A DNA stretch of 64,000 nt from Rhyacophila brunnea (taxonomy: Eukaryota; Arthropoda; Insecta; Trichoptera; Rhyacophilidae), in NCBI GenBank assembly GCA_022495005.1, contig JAGYXB010001332.1:434001-498000 (forward strand). Direction: 5' to 3'. The notes beneath the pieces were generated by a model. It was not told the origin of the DNA, did no database searches, and saw only the letters and a program-made list of their open reading frames with translations. Position numbers and translations under genes: made by a program. Positions 45,311 through 56,995 of the stretch are shown here, one piece after another. How positions within the stretch are numbered: position 1 is the stretch's first letter; each line of letters opens with the position of its first letter.

Positions 45311-46074
45311 AATTATAAATATATATATTTAAATGTCATATAAATATTGGTAGCTACCGTTACTTGTTATTTTCTCCGTAGTATAACACGTTTAAAAGGG
45401 TTAATTGGCACTTTAAAGGTACCTAATTATTAAGACTTTTTACTTTGATAAATGTATCTATAGTAACTTTACAAAATGTTACTAAAAGTTATTTTTATAA
45501 TACGTACTTACTTCTTTTTACAACACAACTTTTCTAACTCGTTATAAACCCGGTGATAAAACAAACTTTTGAAGCTTCGAGCCAATCTCTGACGTAAGAG
45601 AAATTTAGTGGAACAGTCATTATGTTTGTGCATGTTTTAAGTGTCAGAGTAAAGCAGGAAATTAAGACACCCTTGGGGTTTCTTATATAATACGTACACG
45701 GCGACTCGACTCTCCAGGGTGCCATCGAGTGCTAATTTGAGGGGAACGTTAGATGACTTTTCAGGACGAGTATGTACATTGCGATTTTAATACTTTTGCC
45801 TAATAAGTCAAGTTGTTTATTATTATGCGTGCGTATATACGTAAAGTTTTCTTTTATGCTTTTGTGAATTTACTTAGGGCCTGACGCATAAAATGTCAAC
45901 GTTGTGTCAACTAATCGCGATTCGAATGTAAAGATGACATTTTACCTTAACTCTGAATAACATGGTAATCCTTAAAAATGCTTTAAATTACAATTTTTCA
46001 TCTATCTTTGAAATATATAATTGTTACACAATGTTTAAAGTAAGAAAAATTTACAATGAGTAATTTTTAATTAA
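45311..46074. other. intron DNA, no feature recognised
   Basis: No coding or repeated sequence recognised; a 63-codon minus frame at 45534 is unconvincing. Confidence 0.4.
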
Positions 46075-46390
46075 CTATTTCTTTTATTCAACGAATACTT
46101 CACAAGATTTAAGAATGTACCATTCTAATTATTGAACATACATAATTTTGAAAAACACTTATGAGAAAATATATTATAACCAATAGAAAAAATCTTTTTG
46201 AAAAAAGTAAGACACCCGGCAGGATCGAACCTGAATCTCCTGGGTGTATGCCTCAATCCGCGCATTATTTACCATGCTACGAGGTGACATACTAATGACG
46301 ACAAACTTTAACTATTGGTCTTTTAATACTTGCTCATCAGCGTTCTTCCAAATCAAGCTACTATTGGCGATCGGTTTTTGTTTAAATCCT
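46075..46390. mobile_element. tRNA-like repeat, copy F5 (one arm only)
   Basis: Follows F1 closely from the leader (TTCACAAGATTTAAGAATGT) through AAGTAAGACACCCGGCAGGA, TCGAACCTGAATCTCCTGGG, CATGCTACGAGGTGACATAC to GCGATCGGTTTTTG in the F1 loop. The right arm is missing. It reads as a minus-strand tRNA-like unit with B box GGTTCGATCC (one base short). Confidence 0.75.
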
Positions 46391-47352
46391 TTCCACGCGG
46401 ACGGTACACCAGTTGTACACTAATTAATTGACCATTCGATATAATTAGCATGTTAGCCAACAAGTTAAATCAAAATAGGGTACCTACTACTTCGACGATG
46501 TTTTTTTTTTAAAACATCTTTAAAAACGTTTTTATGTAGCTAGAAAGAAGATAATTTCATGACAAACTGCACATGCGCATTTATAATATTTTATCGAGTA
46601 TACTTATAAGCATAGCATAATATAGCCAAAAGTGTAAATATAACTAATTATTACTGCTGATTGTACAGCTTCGCGAACAATATTATGACCTGAGCATTAA
46701 ACCAAGCCTGAAACATTTTGTTTTATCTTAAGTCCAAAGTGTATTCCTATACTAATAATATGATATTCTAAACTGATCATATTGTCAAGACTAGAGAAGA
46801 AATAAGCCAATATAACTGATAACTGTAAATGATTAGCCTAATTAATTGAATTGAGTTCATTTATTTAATCAAGATTCTTTAGCCAGTTTCAAAACTATAT
46901 GCAGGTAAGATACCTATTCCATTATGCGATTGGTTTTGTTTGGCTTCATTGCAGCAGGTCAGGTTCATGCAACGTAAAATAATTCATTATAAAATAACGG
47001 TAATATGTCAGTGGGCCAGACTATAAAGCAATTAATTAAATACCTAAAACTATAACTAATAAAATATTTTAATTATAATCAATTTAACTTATATTACAAA
47101 TTATTAATTGAATTGGTGTTTACGGGGTAAACTCTATTATAATGGTTTTTAAAACAAAGTTTTGTTATTAATTATACGATATTATAGTTACTTATGTTGA
47201 CATCTCGTCCATGCAATGAACACATCTTCAGAACGACTCTGAGATACAGAACTGATTATCAAAATTAAAAACTGAACGCTTACAACACTGATCATATTGT
47301 GGATCCAACTCATGGTCGCATCAAAAGGTAATCGACTTGACCTCATGGAGCT
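46391..47352. other. intron DNA, no feature recognised
   Basis: AT-rich; no gene or repeat recognised. Confidence 0.4.
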
Positions 47353-47356
47353 TTAA

Positions 47357-49581
47357 GGGGGGACATGCTCAGCGTAGGTCAAAATGAAGCTTTTGTTCTA
47401 TTTTCAAAGCATGATCCTGGACATACCTTAAACGTTGTAGATAATCTATTTATATAATTTTGAAACCTTATTATCCTTTATAACTTTATACTGCATAAAG
47501 TATTTTTATTACATAAAATAGTATTCTTTTAAGGGGGGACATGCTCGTCGAAGGTCAAAATTGAGTTTTTATTGTATATTCAAACCATGATCCTGGACAC
47601 TCCTTAAGCGTTGTAGATGATCTATTTATATACTTTTGAAGCCTTATTATCCTTTATAGTTATTTTAAACATTTGATGACTGCATGAAGTATTTTTGTTA
47701 CATAAAATAGTATTCTTTTAAACCTCTCGCTCTAATGTTTTAGAATATAGTCATATTTCGGTACATAACTGTGCAGTGGTGTTAAGATTTTTTACATTTA
47801 TTAATTTTTAAACGCATTTATAAAACCATTAGCATAATTTATTACGAGATGATTTTTGTAAAATGTTCACGATAAAAAATTATATTGATAATCTCTGTGA
47901 TCCCAAATTTGACAAGAATTAGGCATTTTATTATTCAAAAAATCGGCAAGATTAACACATTTCAAGATGATTCTAAAGATATTTTTTATAAGCTATGTCT
48001 TCGACCATTCAAGTGTGATAAACATCTGATGAATAATGATTGCTTTATAATAATTATTGACCTAAGAATAAGGTAGTGTTTTTTTGAAATACGCCATTTC
48101 TTTTGTCATTCCCCAGTGGTTAAGCTACAACATACGGCCGTAGCCATAAATTGACAAACTATAATTGAAGTAAAGAGTAAAATGATATTGACGCGCGTGT
48201 TTGAACATGTACCGTTTAAAAAAAAAATAAAAAAAATTCGGTTAGGTACATGTTCAAACACGCGCGTTAACATAATTTTACTCCCTACTTTAATTAAGTT
48301 TGTCAATTTATGGCTACGGCCGTATGTTGTAGCTTAACTACTAGGGAATGACAAAAGAAATGGCGTATTTCAAAAAAACACTACCTTATCCTTAGGTCAA
48401 TAATTATTATAAAGCAATCATTATTCATAAGATGTTTATCACACTTGAATGGTCAAAAACATAGCTTATAATAAGTATCTTTAAAATCATCTTCAAATGT
48501 GTTAATCTTGCCGATTTTTTGAATAATAAAATGCCTAATTCTTGTCAAATTTGGGATCACAGAGATTATCATTATAATTTTTTATCGTGAATATTTTACA
48601 AAAATTATCTCGTAATAAATTATACTAATGGTTTTATAAATGCGTTTAAAAATTAATAAATGTAAAAATCTTAACACCACTGCACAGTTATGTACCGAAA
48701 TATGACTATATTCTAAAACATTAGAGCGAGAGGTTTAAAAGAATACTATTTTATGTAACAAAAATACTTCATGCAGTCATCAAATGTTTAAAATAACTAT
48801 AAAGGATAATAAGGCTTCAAAATTATATAAATTGATCATCTACAACGTTTAAGGAGTGTCCAGGATCATGGTTTGAAAATACAATAAAAACTCAATTTTG
48901 ACCTTCGACAATCCCCTTAAACTCTCGCTCTAATGTTTTAGAATATAGTCATATTTCAGGTACATAAATGTGCAGTGGTGTTAAGATTTTTTACATTTAT
49001 TAATTTTTAAACGCATTTATAAAACCATCAGTATAATTTATATCGACATTATTATAGTGAAATATTTCGATTAAAAATTATATTGATAATCTCTGTGATC
49101 CCAAATTTGACAAGAATTGGGCATTTTATAATTCAAAAAATGGGCAAGATTAACACATTTGAAGATAATTCTAAAGATACTTATTATAAGCTATGTCTTT
49201 GACCATTCGAGTGTAATAAACATCCTACGAATAATGATTGCTTTATAATAATTATTAAAATAAGCTTAAGATAGTGTTTTTTTGAAATACGCCATTTCTT
49301 TTGGTATTCCCCAGTGGTTAAGCTACAACATACGGCCGTAGCCATAAATTGACAAACTATAATTGAAGTAGAGAGTAAAATGATGTTAAGGCGCGTGTTT
49401 GAACATGTACCGTTAAAAAAATTCGGTTAGGTTACCAAACCTAACCTAACCTAACCTAAACTAACCCAAACTAACAAATAATCCAGTTTATCGGCTATTT
49501 TCAAAATGCGTTTTCCGCTGTATTCCGTATAACCGAACAGTACCAAAGCTCCATTTTAACCCACGCTGAGCACGGCCGCCC
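47357..49581. mobile_element. TTAA-flanked element (outer), interrupted by a relative
   Basis: Flanked by TTAA at 47353-47356 and 49582-49585, with inverted ends of about 35 bp (GGGGGGACATGCTCAGCGTA; reversed right end GGGCGGCCGTGCTCAGCGTG). The TTAA duplication is the mark of piggyBac-type insertion. The outer element's own sequence is 47357-47528 plus 48921-49581. At 49437-49475 it holds four or five CCTAA repeats (the insect telomere motif) next to GGTTAGGTT. No ORF survives; open frames here are incidental. Confidence 0.82.
47533..48916. mobile_element. palindromic TTAA element nested in the outer one
   Basis: Two arms of about 690 bp (47533-48220 and 48235-48916) are inverted copies meeting near 48228 in an A-rich spacer. 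The outer ends are GGGGGGACATGCTCGTCGAA and, reversed, GGGGATTGTCGAAGG. TTAA lies at 47529-47532 and 48917-48920. Removing it restores the uninterrupted text ATAGTATTCTTTTAAAC-CTCTCGCTC seen in the paralogous units at 2790 and 47705, so the insertion site and duplication are directly visible. No protein-coding capacity seen. Confidence 0.88.
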
Positions 49582-49585
49582 TTAA

Positions 49586-50284
49586 AGATGACTTACTTAT
49601 CGTAAATATTCAAGTCATCTATTAATACTATTATAGCATTCAAAGATAATATGTCAAGTTCGTAGACCCAAATCTTTCTCTTAAAATGAAAGATAATATA
49701 AATTCTAATGGATTTAAGTTTTGTACTATTCCATTTAGGTCGTTTTTTGCGACCCGGGTTTCGCCTTTCGAAATCTTCAGGCGCCGTGTACACTCACCAA
49801 AGGTAAACACACACTGACTGTCAGTCTGTTTATTAAGGGGGAGAGGCATGCCAGCAGAGAACTTAGCGGAAAAATACGAAGCTTGCAATTTGAGATTTTA
49901 TTTAGATACTTTACAATTTCAACTGTATTAATTAATAAATATGCATCTGCAAACATTAAAAAGATTTTTTTCAATTCAAAAATAAACTTACAATTGTAAA
50001 AAAATGTGAATTCGTTGCAGTGTCATATCTTATTATTACATTATATATTATGGTCATATTTATTATTAAAATTTAGTTTATTAAGTTTTCAATTTTTGAC
50101 CGTTTAGATTTTTGACTAATTTATCGTTTTAATTTTTTTTATATTTATTTTAAAAAACATCGATTTTAAAAAAATATAAATGTGTATAACTTGAAATCCT
50201 TTTTATTTATATCAAAATTTATTTTAGGTATGGTCCCAATATTGAAACTCGATTTTTCAATTCATTTACTTGAAGATCTATTTT
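49586..50284. other. no gene; minor repeats
   Basis: 49700-49770 (TTTGTACTATTCCATTTAGG, TTTTTGCGACCCGGG) resembles 54488-54535; 49865-49891 resembles 33893-33919. Overlapping minus-strand frames at 49593-49974 reflect low stop density and are not called. Confidence 0.4.
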
Positions 50285-50345
50285 TCTTAGAAGGTAGGCT
50301 TTAAATAATCGCCTACTATGGAGCCCTCGCCACTGATGGATATAG
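50285..50345. repeat. ~60-bp repeat shared with 62225-62285
   Basis: AGAAGGTAGGCTTTAAATAA, TCGCCTACTATGGAGCCCTC then GCCAC match the text at 62235 with few changes. It appears to be an end of the AGGTAGGCT-family elements (see 52303 and 61586). Confidence 0.6.
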
Positions 50346-51616
50346 GTAGTAACAAAGAGGTATTACTGTGATGGAAGGTCGGGCCCTAAGCGATTATGGT
50401 ACTATTCACAAATTCTACGAAGGCATAATCACAGGAAGGAAGAGAATATTTGAATGATAAAAAAACACAATTATTAGACACAAATATACCTATGTTTTGT
50501 TTCTAATACTTCCAATAAACAACACGCAAAAAATAGCGATAAAGAAGAGTCACTGTACGTAATAATATCATAGTATAAATAAATATAATTACTTAAACAC
50601 ATCGTTACTTTTTTTTTCGTGATCTTTAATGATTTCTTACAAACGCAAATAATTATTGTGCAAATTTGTTGTGAGTCAATTGTTCGAATCTCACGGTGAC
50701 TACGTTGAGGTACGTCGCGTAGGTTCGTCAGCGAAGTATTTTTTCTTTTTGGCGGCGATACGTCATCCGATGTGACGTCACGATAATTCAAGCATTACGT
50801 AAAGGTCAACGATTTATTTCTATTCCTAATTCACGGTTCACGATTCGAAGAATGCCAACTCCTACGTGAAATATCATTAATCATCACAATGGCTGACAGA
50901 AACAGTATCTTCGAAAAATAAATTAGCTTTTCTATTGTCACCATTTAGTTTTATCTAATTCACTGCTTGTCTTCGGTAGAACTCCATTATAGCGGTGAAA
51001 ACAAATCATTTGGTTATTTCTACAGTGTTCTTGGTATAAGGAACAACCCATTTGATTTCTTGGGGTTGAGGTTGCAGTGACGTAGCTCTGTAGAGGATTT
51101 CGGGATGTTTCAATAACCCGTTCAGACAGAGTCAAAGGTTCTGTGAATTCTTTGATGCCGACCGCAATTTTTATTGTAGTGATAAAAATAATTTAAAAGA
51201 TTATTTTTAAAGCTGGCTTCCTGCTCATAAATTGGCAAGACACTGTAGTAATAACAAATTATGTTGTATACAATATTATTTCACAATATTTTAGCCAAAT
51301 TCACAAGCCGTGGGACGACCAAACGACCAGGAGATCCAGAATATTGCGCAATACCTGATTAATATTCGATCAATATCGGTAGCAGTCATTATCAATATTG
51401 CGCAATCGTGGTGACCATTTTGGTCTTGATATTTGAATGTTTGTACAATAAATTGTGCCAATCAAAAGCTTGCTAATAATTATACATTATTTTCGTGAGA
51501 ATTTGTAACACCCATAAACCTTCGCCTGTCCTTCGCCTAGATTTATGTCGCCTAATTGTCCCATCGCCCAGTTGTCCTGGCGCCCAACGGTATCGCTAAG
51601 TCAACAGGGTCTAGTC
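50346..51616. other. intron DNA, no gene called
   Basis: Mixed composition; 50680-50800 is CG-richer without a convincing frame. The minus-strand 105-codon frame at 50474 has no motif. Confidence 0.4.
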
Positions 51617-52140
51617 CAGGGGTAGTCAACCTTTTTATACTTACCGCCGACTTTTGTATCTCTGTTAGTAGGAAAAAACCGCCCACCGGTTCCACATTAA
51701 TGATGATTTATAAAGTAGGGAAGTAACTAAAATTTATAAAGCAGAGTTACAGTAAGTTAAACATATTATAATAATAATTACTTACAAAATACTTTATGTC
51801 AGACTTTCGCTAAGTTTGGCAGAATAAATCTTTATAAAACAACTTACTGTTTTCAATCTATCTTTTTATTTATACTTTGCACACATAGAAGCATGAAGTC
51901 TGATGAAATTACATTTAATTAATTAACACAATCCCTGCTAACCATTCAATATTTAAATAACACGTTAAATATATCTAATGGCCAAGTACTCCAAATGCGC
52001 CACTCGCGGTGTGAGCACTAAATGATTAATGAGACCCCTGAGGCTGATGTATAATGAACATGTTTTTAAAACCCCTACCGCCCACCATGAATGCTTGAAC
52101 GCCCACTAGTGGGCGGTAAGGACCAGGTTGACTACCCCTG
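51617..52140. mobile_element. hAT-type non-autonomous element (524 bp)
   Basis: Perfect 16-bp inverted ends CAGGGGTAGTCAACCT. Near the ends ACCGCC-type motifs repeat (ACCGCCGAC, ACCGCCCACC, GCCCACTAGTGGGCGG). Flanks GTCTAGTC and GCTAGTCG share CTAGTC out of step, so the expected 8-bp duplication is imperfect. CAGGGGT... ends with GTC/GCC-type continuation are typical of hAT elements. No ORF. Confidence 0.85.
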
Positions 52141-52298
52141 GCTAGTCGGTGGTACCGAATCATTCTAGTACACATTAGGTATTAGCTGTACTTATTCCGT
52201 ATTTCGAGAATCGCCACGTTTCTATGAGGGAAAAGGAAGATATGTAGCGAGATAATACAATAATAATTATTTTAAACACATTATACTCGTACATCAGT

Positions 52299-52715
52299 GC
52301 CGAAGGGTGGAGGTAGGCTGTTAAGATACGAAATAATTTATGTATGGTGTATTGACATAATTTATGATATTTTATAGATAGAAGAATATTTTTTTGTCTG
52401 TTATGGTTTGGTCTAGGCAGAGCTTAAAGAATTTAAAAAACTTATAGACACCATCTAAACATGTATTCTTAATTCAACAAAAACAAATAAATATGACTGA
52501 AAAAGTGTTCACTATTTTTGTCGGATCGCCTATAGTATACCTAAACTCTTATGGTTTGGTTTAGGCAGAGTTTATTTGAATTTAAAAAACAAACCAGCAC
52601 CATCTGCAAATTGTATTCTTAGTTCAATGCAGACAAATAAGTACAACTGACAAAGTTTAGTGTACACTATTATTTATGTCGAATCTTAACAGCCTACCTC
52701 CACCCCTCGCCATTG
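52299..52715. mobile_element. MITE with internal ~150-bp direct repeat
   Basis: The inverted ends share GGGTGGAGGTAGGCTGTTAA then GAT (the right one read in reverse), about 25 bp. Inside, two direct copies begin TTATGGTTTGGTCTAGGCAG (52398) and TTATGGTTTGGTTTAGGCAG (52549). Both continue through ATTTAAAAAAC, CACCATCT, TGTATTCTTA and ACAAATAA. Related ends occur at 50285, 61586 and 62235. Confidence 0.8.
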
Positions 52716-53305
52716 GTATACCAGTGTAGTATGCTATAATGGTATCGATAACATTATTATCTTAAACGCATAATAAAAAATTAAGTACATCGTTCCAGTG
52801 AAATAACAATATTATTTTGAAGTGAAATGAAGCTTTTCCTGACATTAATTTGCCGTGGCGCTGCTATCATTCGAACACGTGACGTCACAACGTTATTGCG
52901 TTTCCAAAGCTCTATGAATCACACAGCTTTCAATTAAAAACGTAGGTGTGCTTTGCGATTCTAAATAATTCATCATTGCGCACATTCCGATTAAGTGGCG
53001 CGTGAGTAATGACCCGTAATGTTCGAGTCAGTCAGATCAATTTGCTTGATGACTTGCGCAAATTGTAATTTTTTTGCTACAAATGAGACTATGAAAAATG
53101 ATCTGAATCATTTGCTGTCAAATGTCACGTTCGTTTTTTTGTTTGCATTCGTCTGTATGTGATTTGTGACTGTAATAAAAGAGATAATGATTGAATCTTA
53201 TAAACCGTATAGGTATTATTAACTATATTATATATCAGTACTTCGTTATATAAATTTAATAAACTGTCACCATATTGTATGTGTCAATCAATAAAGCATC
53301 ATCAA
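52716..53305. other. intron DNA, no feature recognised
   Basis: No coding or repeated sequence recognised. Confidence 0.4.
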
Positions 53306-53311
53306 TAATAA

Positions 53312-53920
53312 CGTGTGATCCATTATAAATATTTAGGTACATGGGTCAATGAGAAATGGGACCAATCTCAGGAAATAAAAACTAGAATTGAGGGCGCAAG
53401 GAGCGCCTTTCTCAAAATGAGACGCCTCCTTAGCAATCAAGATCTTAACCTAGGTACGAGACTGCGTATGGTACGTTGTTATGTGCTCTCAATTCTTTTC
53501 TGTGGTATGCAAGAATGGACGCTAAACCAAGAGATGTCACAGAGACTTGAAGCTTTCGAGATGTGGCTGTATAGACGCATCCTCAAAATTCATTGGACTG
53601 ACCGGGTGACAAAATTGAAGTTCTCAATCGAATGGGGAAGGACCGAGAAGTTCTACGTAGTATCAAAACCAGGAAACTACACTACCTCGGCCACATTATG
53701 AGAGGACAAAAATACAGCATTCCCAACTTGTCATTCAAGGAAAGATCAATGGGAAGCGTAGCAGAGGACAGCGCCGCATTTCGTGGCTTAAGAACCTCAG
53801 TGATTGGTACGAGTGCAGCTCCACCGAACTGTTCCGGGTAGCAGACGACAAAGATAAGATCGCCTTGATGGTGGCCGACCTCCGCTAGGGGATGGCACAA
53901 TAAGAAGAAGAATAATAACA
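53312..53920 (+). pseudogene. 3' end of a LINE ORF2 (RTE-like), 5'-truncated and frameshifted
   Basis: The region encodes the part of a non-LTR retrotransposon ORF2 that follows the reverse transcriptase catalytic core. It reads YKYLGTWVNEKWDQSQEIKT, then RIEGARSAFLKMRRLLS, then LRMVRCYVLSILFCGMQEWT and AFEMWLYRRILKIHWTDRVT. The frame shifts near 53620 to MGKDREVLRSIKTRKLHYLG and again near 53730 to GKINGKRSRGQRRISWLKNL, then ends ...DKIALMVADLR with TAG at 53886-53888. A 30-bp tail of AAGAAGAAGAATAATAA closes the element. The order (thumb, W.GH.R, R.R.R.SWL) is usual for RTE-like insect LINEs; the clade call is from memory. The YADD-type catalytic residues are outside the preserved part, so this copy was truncated on insertion and cannot act. 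Confidence 0.85.
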
Positions 53921-55039
53921 GCAAGGCTTTTCAAACTAACGGTTTGAAATTAATTATTCATAGTAGTACATATGCCTCACTGCCTGATTATCTCGCGTAA
54001 AATTAGATCAAATGACTTACTGAATTTACTTGTATTAATATATTTATGTATTAATAAATAAATAAACAGATAATATAAGTAAAAAAATATTTTTAGAATA
54101 TATTACATTATTTTCATCCTAGAGCTGGAGTTATGAAGCATATAAGTACTCTAACTCCGATAAATACATACACCGAAAATAATGTAAAAGTTATCCATTC
54201 AAATATATGAGGTTATGTGAATAGCGAATGATAACCATTTTTAAATAGGTACACAGTTTGGCTTACAAAACTTGTGTCAGAAAAACTATAGATAAATCAT
54301 TATGTTAGTGACACCATGGACACGATAAAAGCTGCTTGCAGTGGTTATAGTGGTATTGTTTGCTTGTATTGAAACAGAATGTTTTTGATTGCTTTATTTA
54401 TATGTATGTACTATTCAGAAAATTAATACTTTCAACTGAGGGACTTGATGGAATTTTAATTTTAATTCTAATAATTGATTAGAAGTTTGTACTATTCTAT
54501 TTGAGTCATTTTTGCGACCCAGGCAAAACACGGGTCAAAAAATCAAATCAATTAGAATAATATACTATTTAATAGAACTAGAAAATCGAATGCAAATTAG
54601 CCAGAAACGAAATATTAACCTCTCGAGTCGAGATTTTAAGAGCATACTTCAGTGAAACGGCAAATAATTTTCAACTATACGTGCGACAAAATTTCGGACT
54701 CGCTGCCAATCGCAGAGCGAAAGTCGAGCTGTGAACTCGTCAATTTGTTTTGTGATGGCGTCGGGGGAATTAATTCTTAAATCGTGTAAAGATGACTAAA
54801 AAACGTTACCCATTTACTTGAAAAAGAAAACATGTCAATGATTATATTATTATTATTACTAATAGAACAATAAACATAACATTAAATGGACGCATGTTGA
54901 ATTTTTATGACAAATTATGTTTTGTTCTGCACGCGTCGTTTCCACAATCTTCGCGTCGCGTAGTCACGATCGTTTTAGACCATGCCCTTAAATACATTAA
55001 TTAAGTGTTTTGATAGGATGACAAAAATATTGCATAATT
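53921..55039. other. intron DNA; small repeat at 54488
   Basis: 54488-54535 (TTTGTACTATTCTATTTGAG, TTTTTGCGACCCAGG) is shared with 49705-49760. Nothing else recognised. Confidence 0.4.
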
Positions 55040-55140
55040 CGGAAACACCACAGAAACATACATATTAGAAAAAATCTTCGTGCCGAGCAGGACTTGAACC
55101 CGAGACCATCGGATTCCGGCCGATATAGTTAATTAATTTT
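55040..55140 (-). repeat. tRNA-like half (possible F-family fragment)
   Basis: On the minus strand CCGATGGTCTCGGGTTCAAG then TCCTGCTCGGCA has a good B box (GGTTCAAGTCC) followed by a T-stem complement. The adjacent AGATTTTTTCTAATATG, read in reverse, resembles the flank of the tRNA fold-back family. There is no convincing A box, so it is not a tRNA gene. Confidence 0.45.
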
Positions 55141-56430
55141 GCCAATTTGGAATTATCTAATAATCGTGCTAGTCGCGCTTTCTCAAAAGTTTGTCAACCT
55201 TTGGTTTACCTTTTCTCCCAAAAAAAATGAACATCATCTACCCGACTAAACAAAAATGTTTTGTTAATGTAATTTGTCATTTTACAAACGAGCATACGTT
55301 TTCTTTTCTAAAAAAAGAAAAGCCTGCCAAACAGAATGCTCGTTATTCTTTTCGTATCTCAAATTAATCGCTTTTTTCCCTTTTCCAGGGGGCGTTCATT
55401 CGCTGCTATTGTAATTTATATGAGGGTAATTTTACACTTCGCCGCGCGTTTCCGTACACATCTTCAAGCAGGCAAAAGATATTCTCGAACGGATATTGGG
55501 GGAGAAGAGAGGAAAAACGAGATGAAAATAAATAATGGTGCTGATAAGCGCATTTTCAGTAGAATTTCAACAGAAATATAAATCTCTGGTGTGTCATTAA
55601 AAAAGCAATTTTTGGAAATGTGATGGAATTTCTCTTGTAGGTTACCAAAACATTGTGTTCGATTGTTATTATTTGAAAATATGTCCACAATATTAATTTA
55701 GCTATACTAAAATTGCGAAATGTAAAAATGTTTAAATCATAATATTATAAAAATGTCGACCGTTGTAGTTTAGTACTGACTATTTTCTTTTTGTAAAATT
55801 AATTATAAAATTTTGTATATTATAATGCTCAACGGCGGTTTAAGCTTTTGCTACTGGTTAACAGATGGCGGTAGCAAAATATGCTGAAAAAATAAGTATG
55901 CGCAAAAAAATACGTAATATTTTTCGCCAGTAGAAATCATTATTTTTTTAGAATTTGCGAATAAATTAAAACTATTCCATTAAAAATATATAGTCCGTAA
56001 AATAAATTCAACATAAGCGGCACTACATCTCAATGTGGGTCTTGGCCGCCTCTACGAAACGTCACGACTTCCACCGGTCTGTCGCAAGTTCCTTGTATAT
56101 TATTATCTATGGTTCCCTCCACTGATCTTGCCTCAGGGATGCTGCATCTATGTATGGACAATCCAACTACCAGATTAATTACTTTATTTTAATAATGGAC
56201 AGAAATCATTTATAAGTCAGTTTTAACATTTTATCAATCGCTTAAATGCGGCGTGTATTTGATGTTGCCACTATGTGTACAACTTTACTCAGATATTCAG
56301 TAAAACTTTTAAAAAAAATGGGAAACAATATCTTTACTATTGCGTAGGTAGTAGGTATTTCATTCTAATATGCTCCACATCAAAACATATGACAAGCACA
56401 AGTAAGTGCGATTTGCTTTTGTAGATAGAA
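55141..56430. other. intron DNA, no gene called
   Basis: The frames at 55336 (+) and 55464 (-) overlap each other and show no motif. 56030-56150 is GC-richer and LINE-like in tone but unidentified. Confidence 0.35.
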
Positions 56431-56995
56431 ATTTTTAGACATCAAGAGCGTAAACACATGAGTACCAATATGTTTATTCCGTGGAGTCATGACTGACGGT
56501 CGTAATACGGATAATTTGGCCACCTTGACAGCCATCTTCACGACTTGGCTCCATTCCTTTCGATATTTCGGTACCACTCTTTTTTTTGTTTTGTTTTGTT
56601 TGTGAAAAACCAGTGGCAAACCGTCAATCTGGGATGAGTTCTTTCTCATCCCTTTCGACCTTCGACTTGTCAAAAAAATTTGAGAGTCCGGCGAAGGTAA
56701 AGAGGGGAGAGTCTCTCAAAATTGAAGTCCACTGACAACGGAATCAATGCTTCGTTTGGCAATCCATTATACTCACAGCATCCATCTCCAGCACCATATT
56801 TCACATGCGTCTAGCCTTTACCAGCTAAGTATCAGAGCCTTGTATGTACACATCAGGAAGACCATAAATCTTATAGACAGTTTTAGTCAATCTCGAGATG
56901 TTTTTGTTCTTCCAAATCGGTTCCAGTCTCAACATAGCATTTTTTGTCGCTAGTTTTTTGATCAGTCTTGATAGCATTGCCACCTTTACAAATTT
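56430..56995 (-). pseudogene. decayed LINE ORF2 remnant
   Basis: Minus-strand reading from about 56990 gives MLSRLIKKLATKNAMLRLEP then IWKNKNISRLTKTVYKI. This resembles the I.RR...A..AM..L..IWK.K.IS...K..LV segment of RTE-like LINEs. Stops follow, and a later piece reads KEWSQVVKMAVKVAKLSVL, consistent with a C-terminal region. The order and strand agree. Frame is lost several times, so this is an old insertion. Confidence 0.6.

Noticed and set aside
48106..48306. 66-residue minus-strand gene in the palindrome
   Set aside because: It spans the palindrome centre and resembles the chance tail of the frame at 3376; it is repeat sequence.
50474..50791. 105-codon minus-strand open frame
   Set aside because: No recognisable domain; part of it simply follows a CG-richer patch with few stops.
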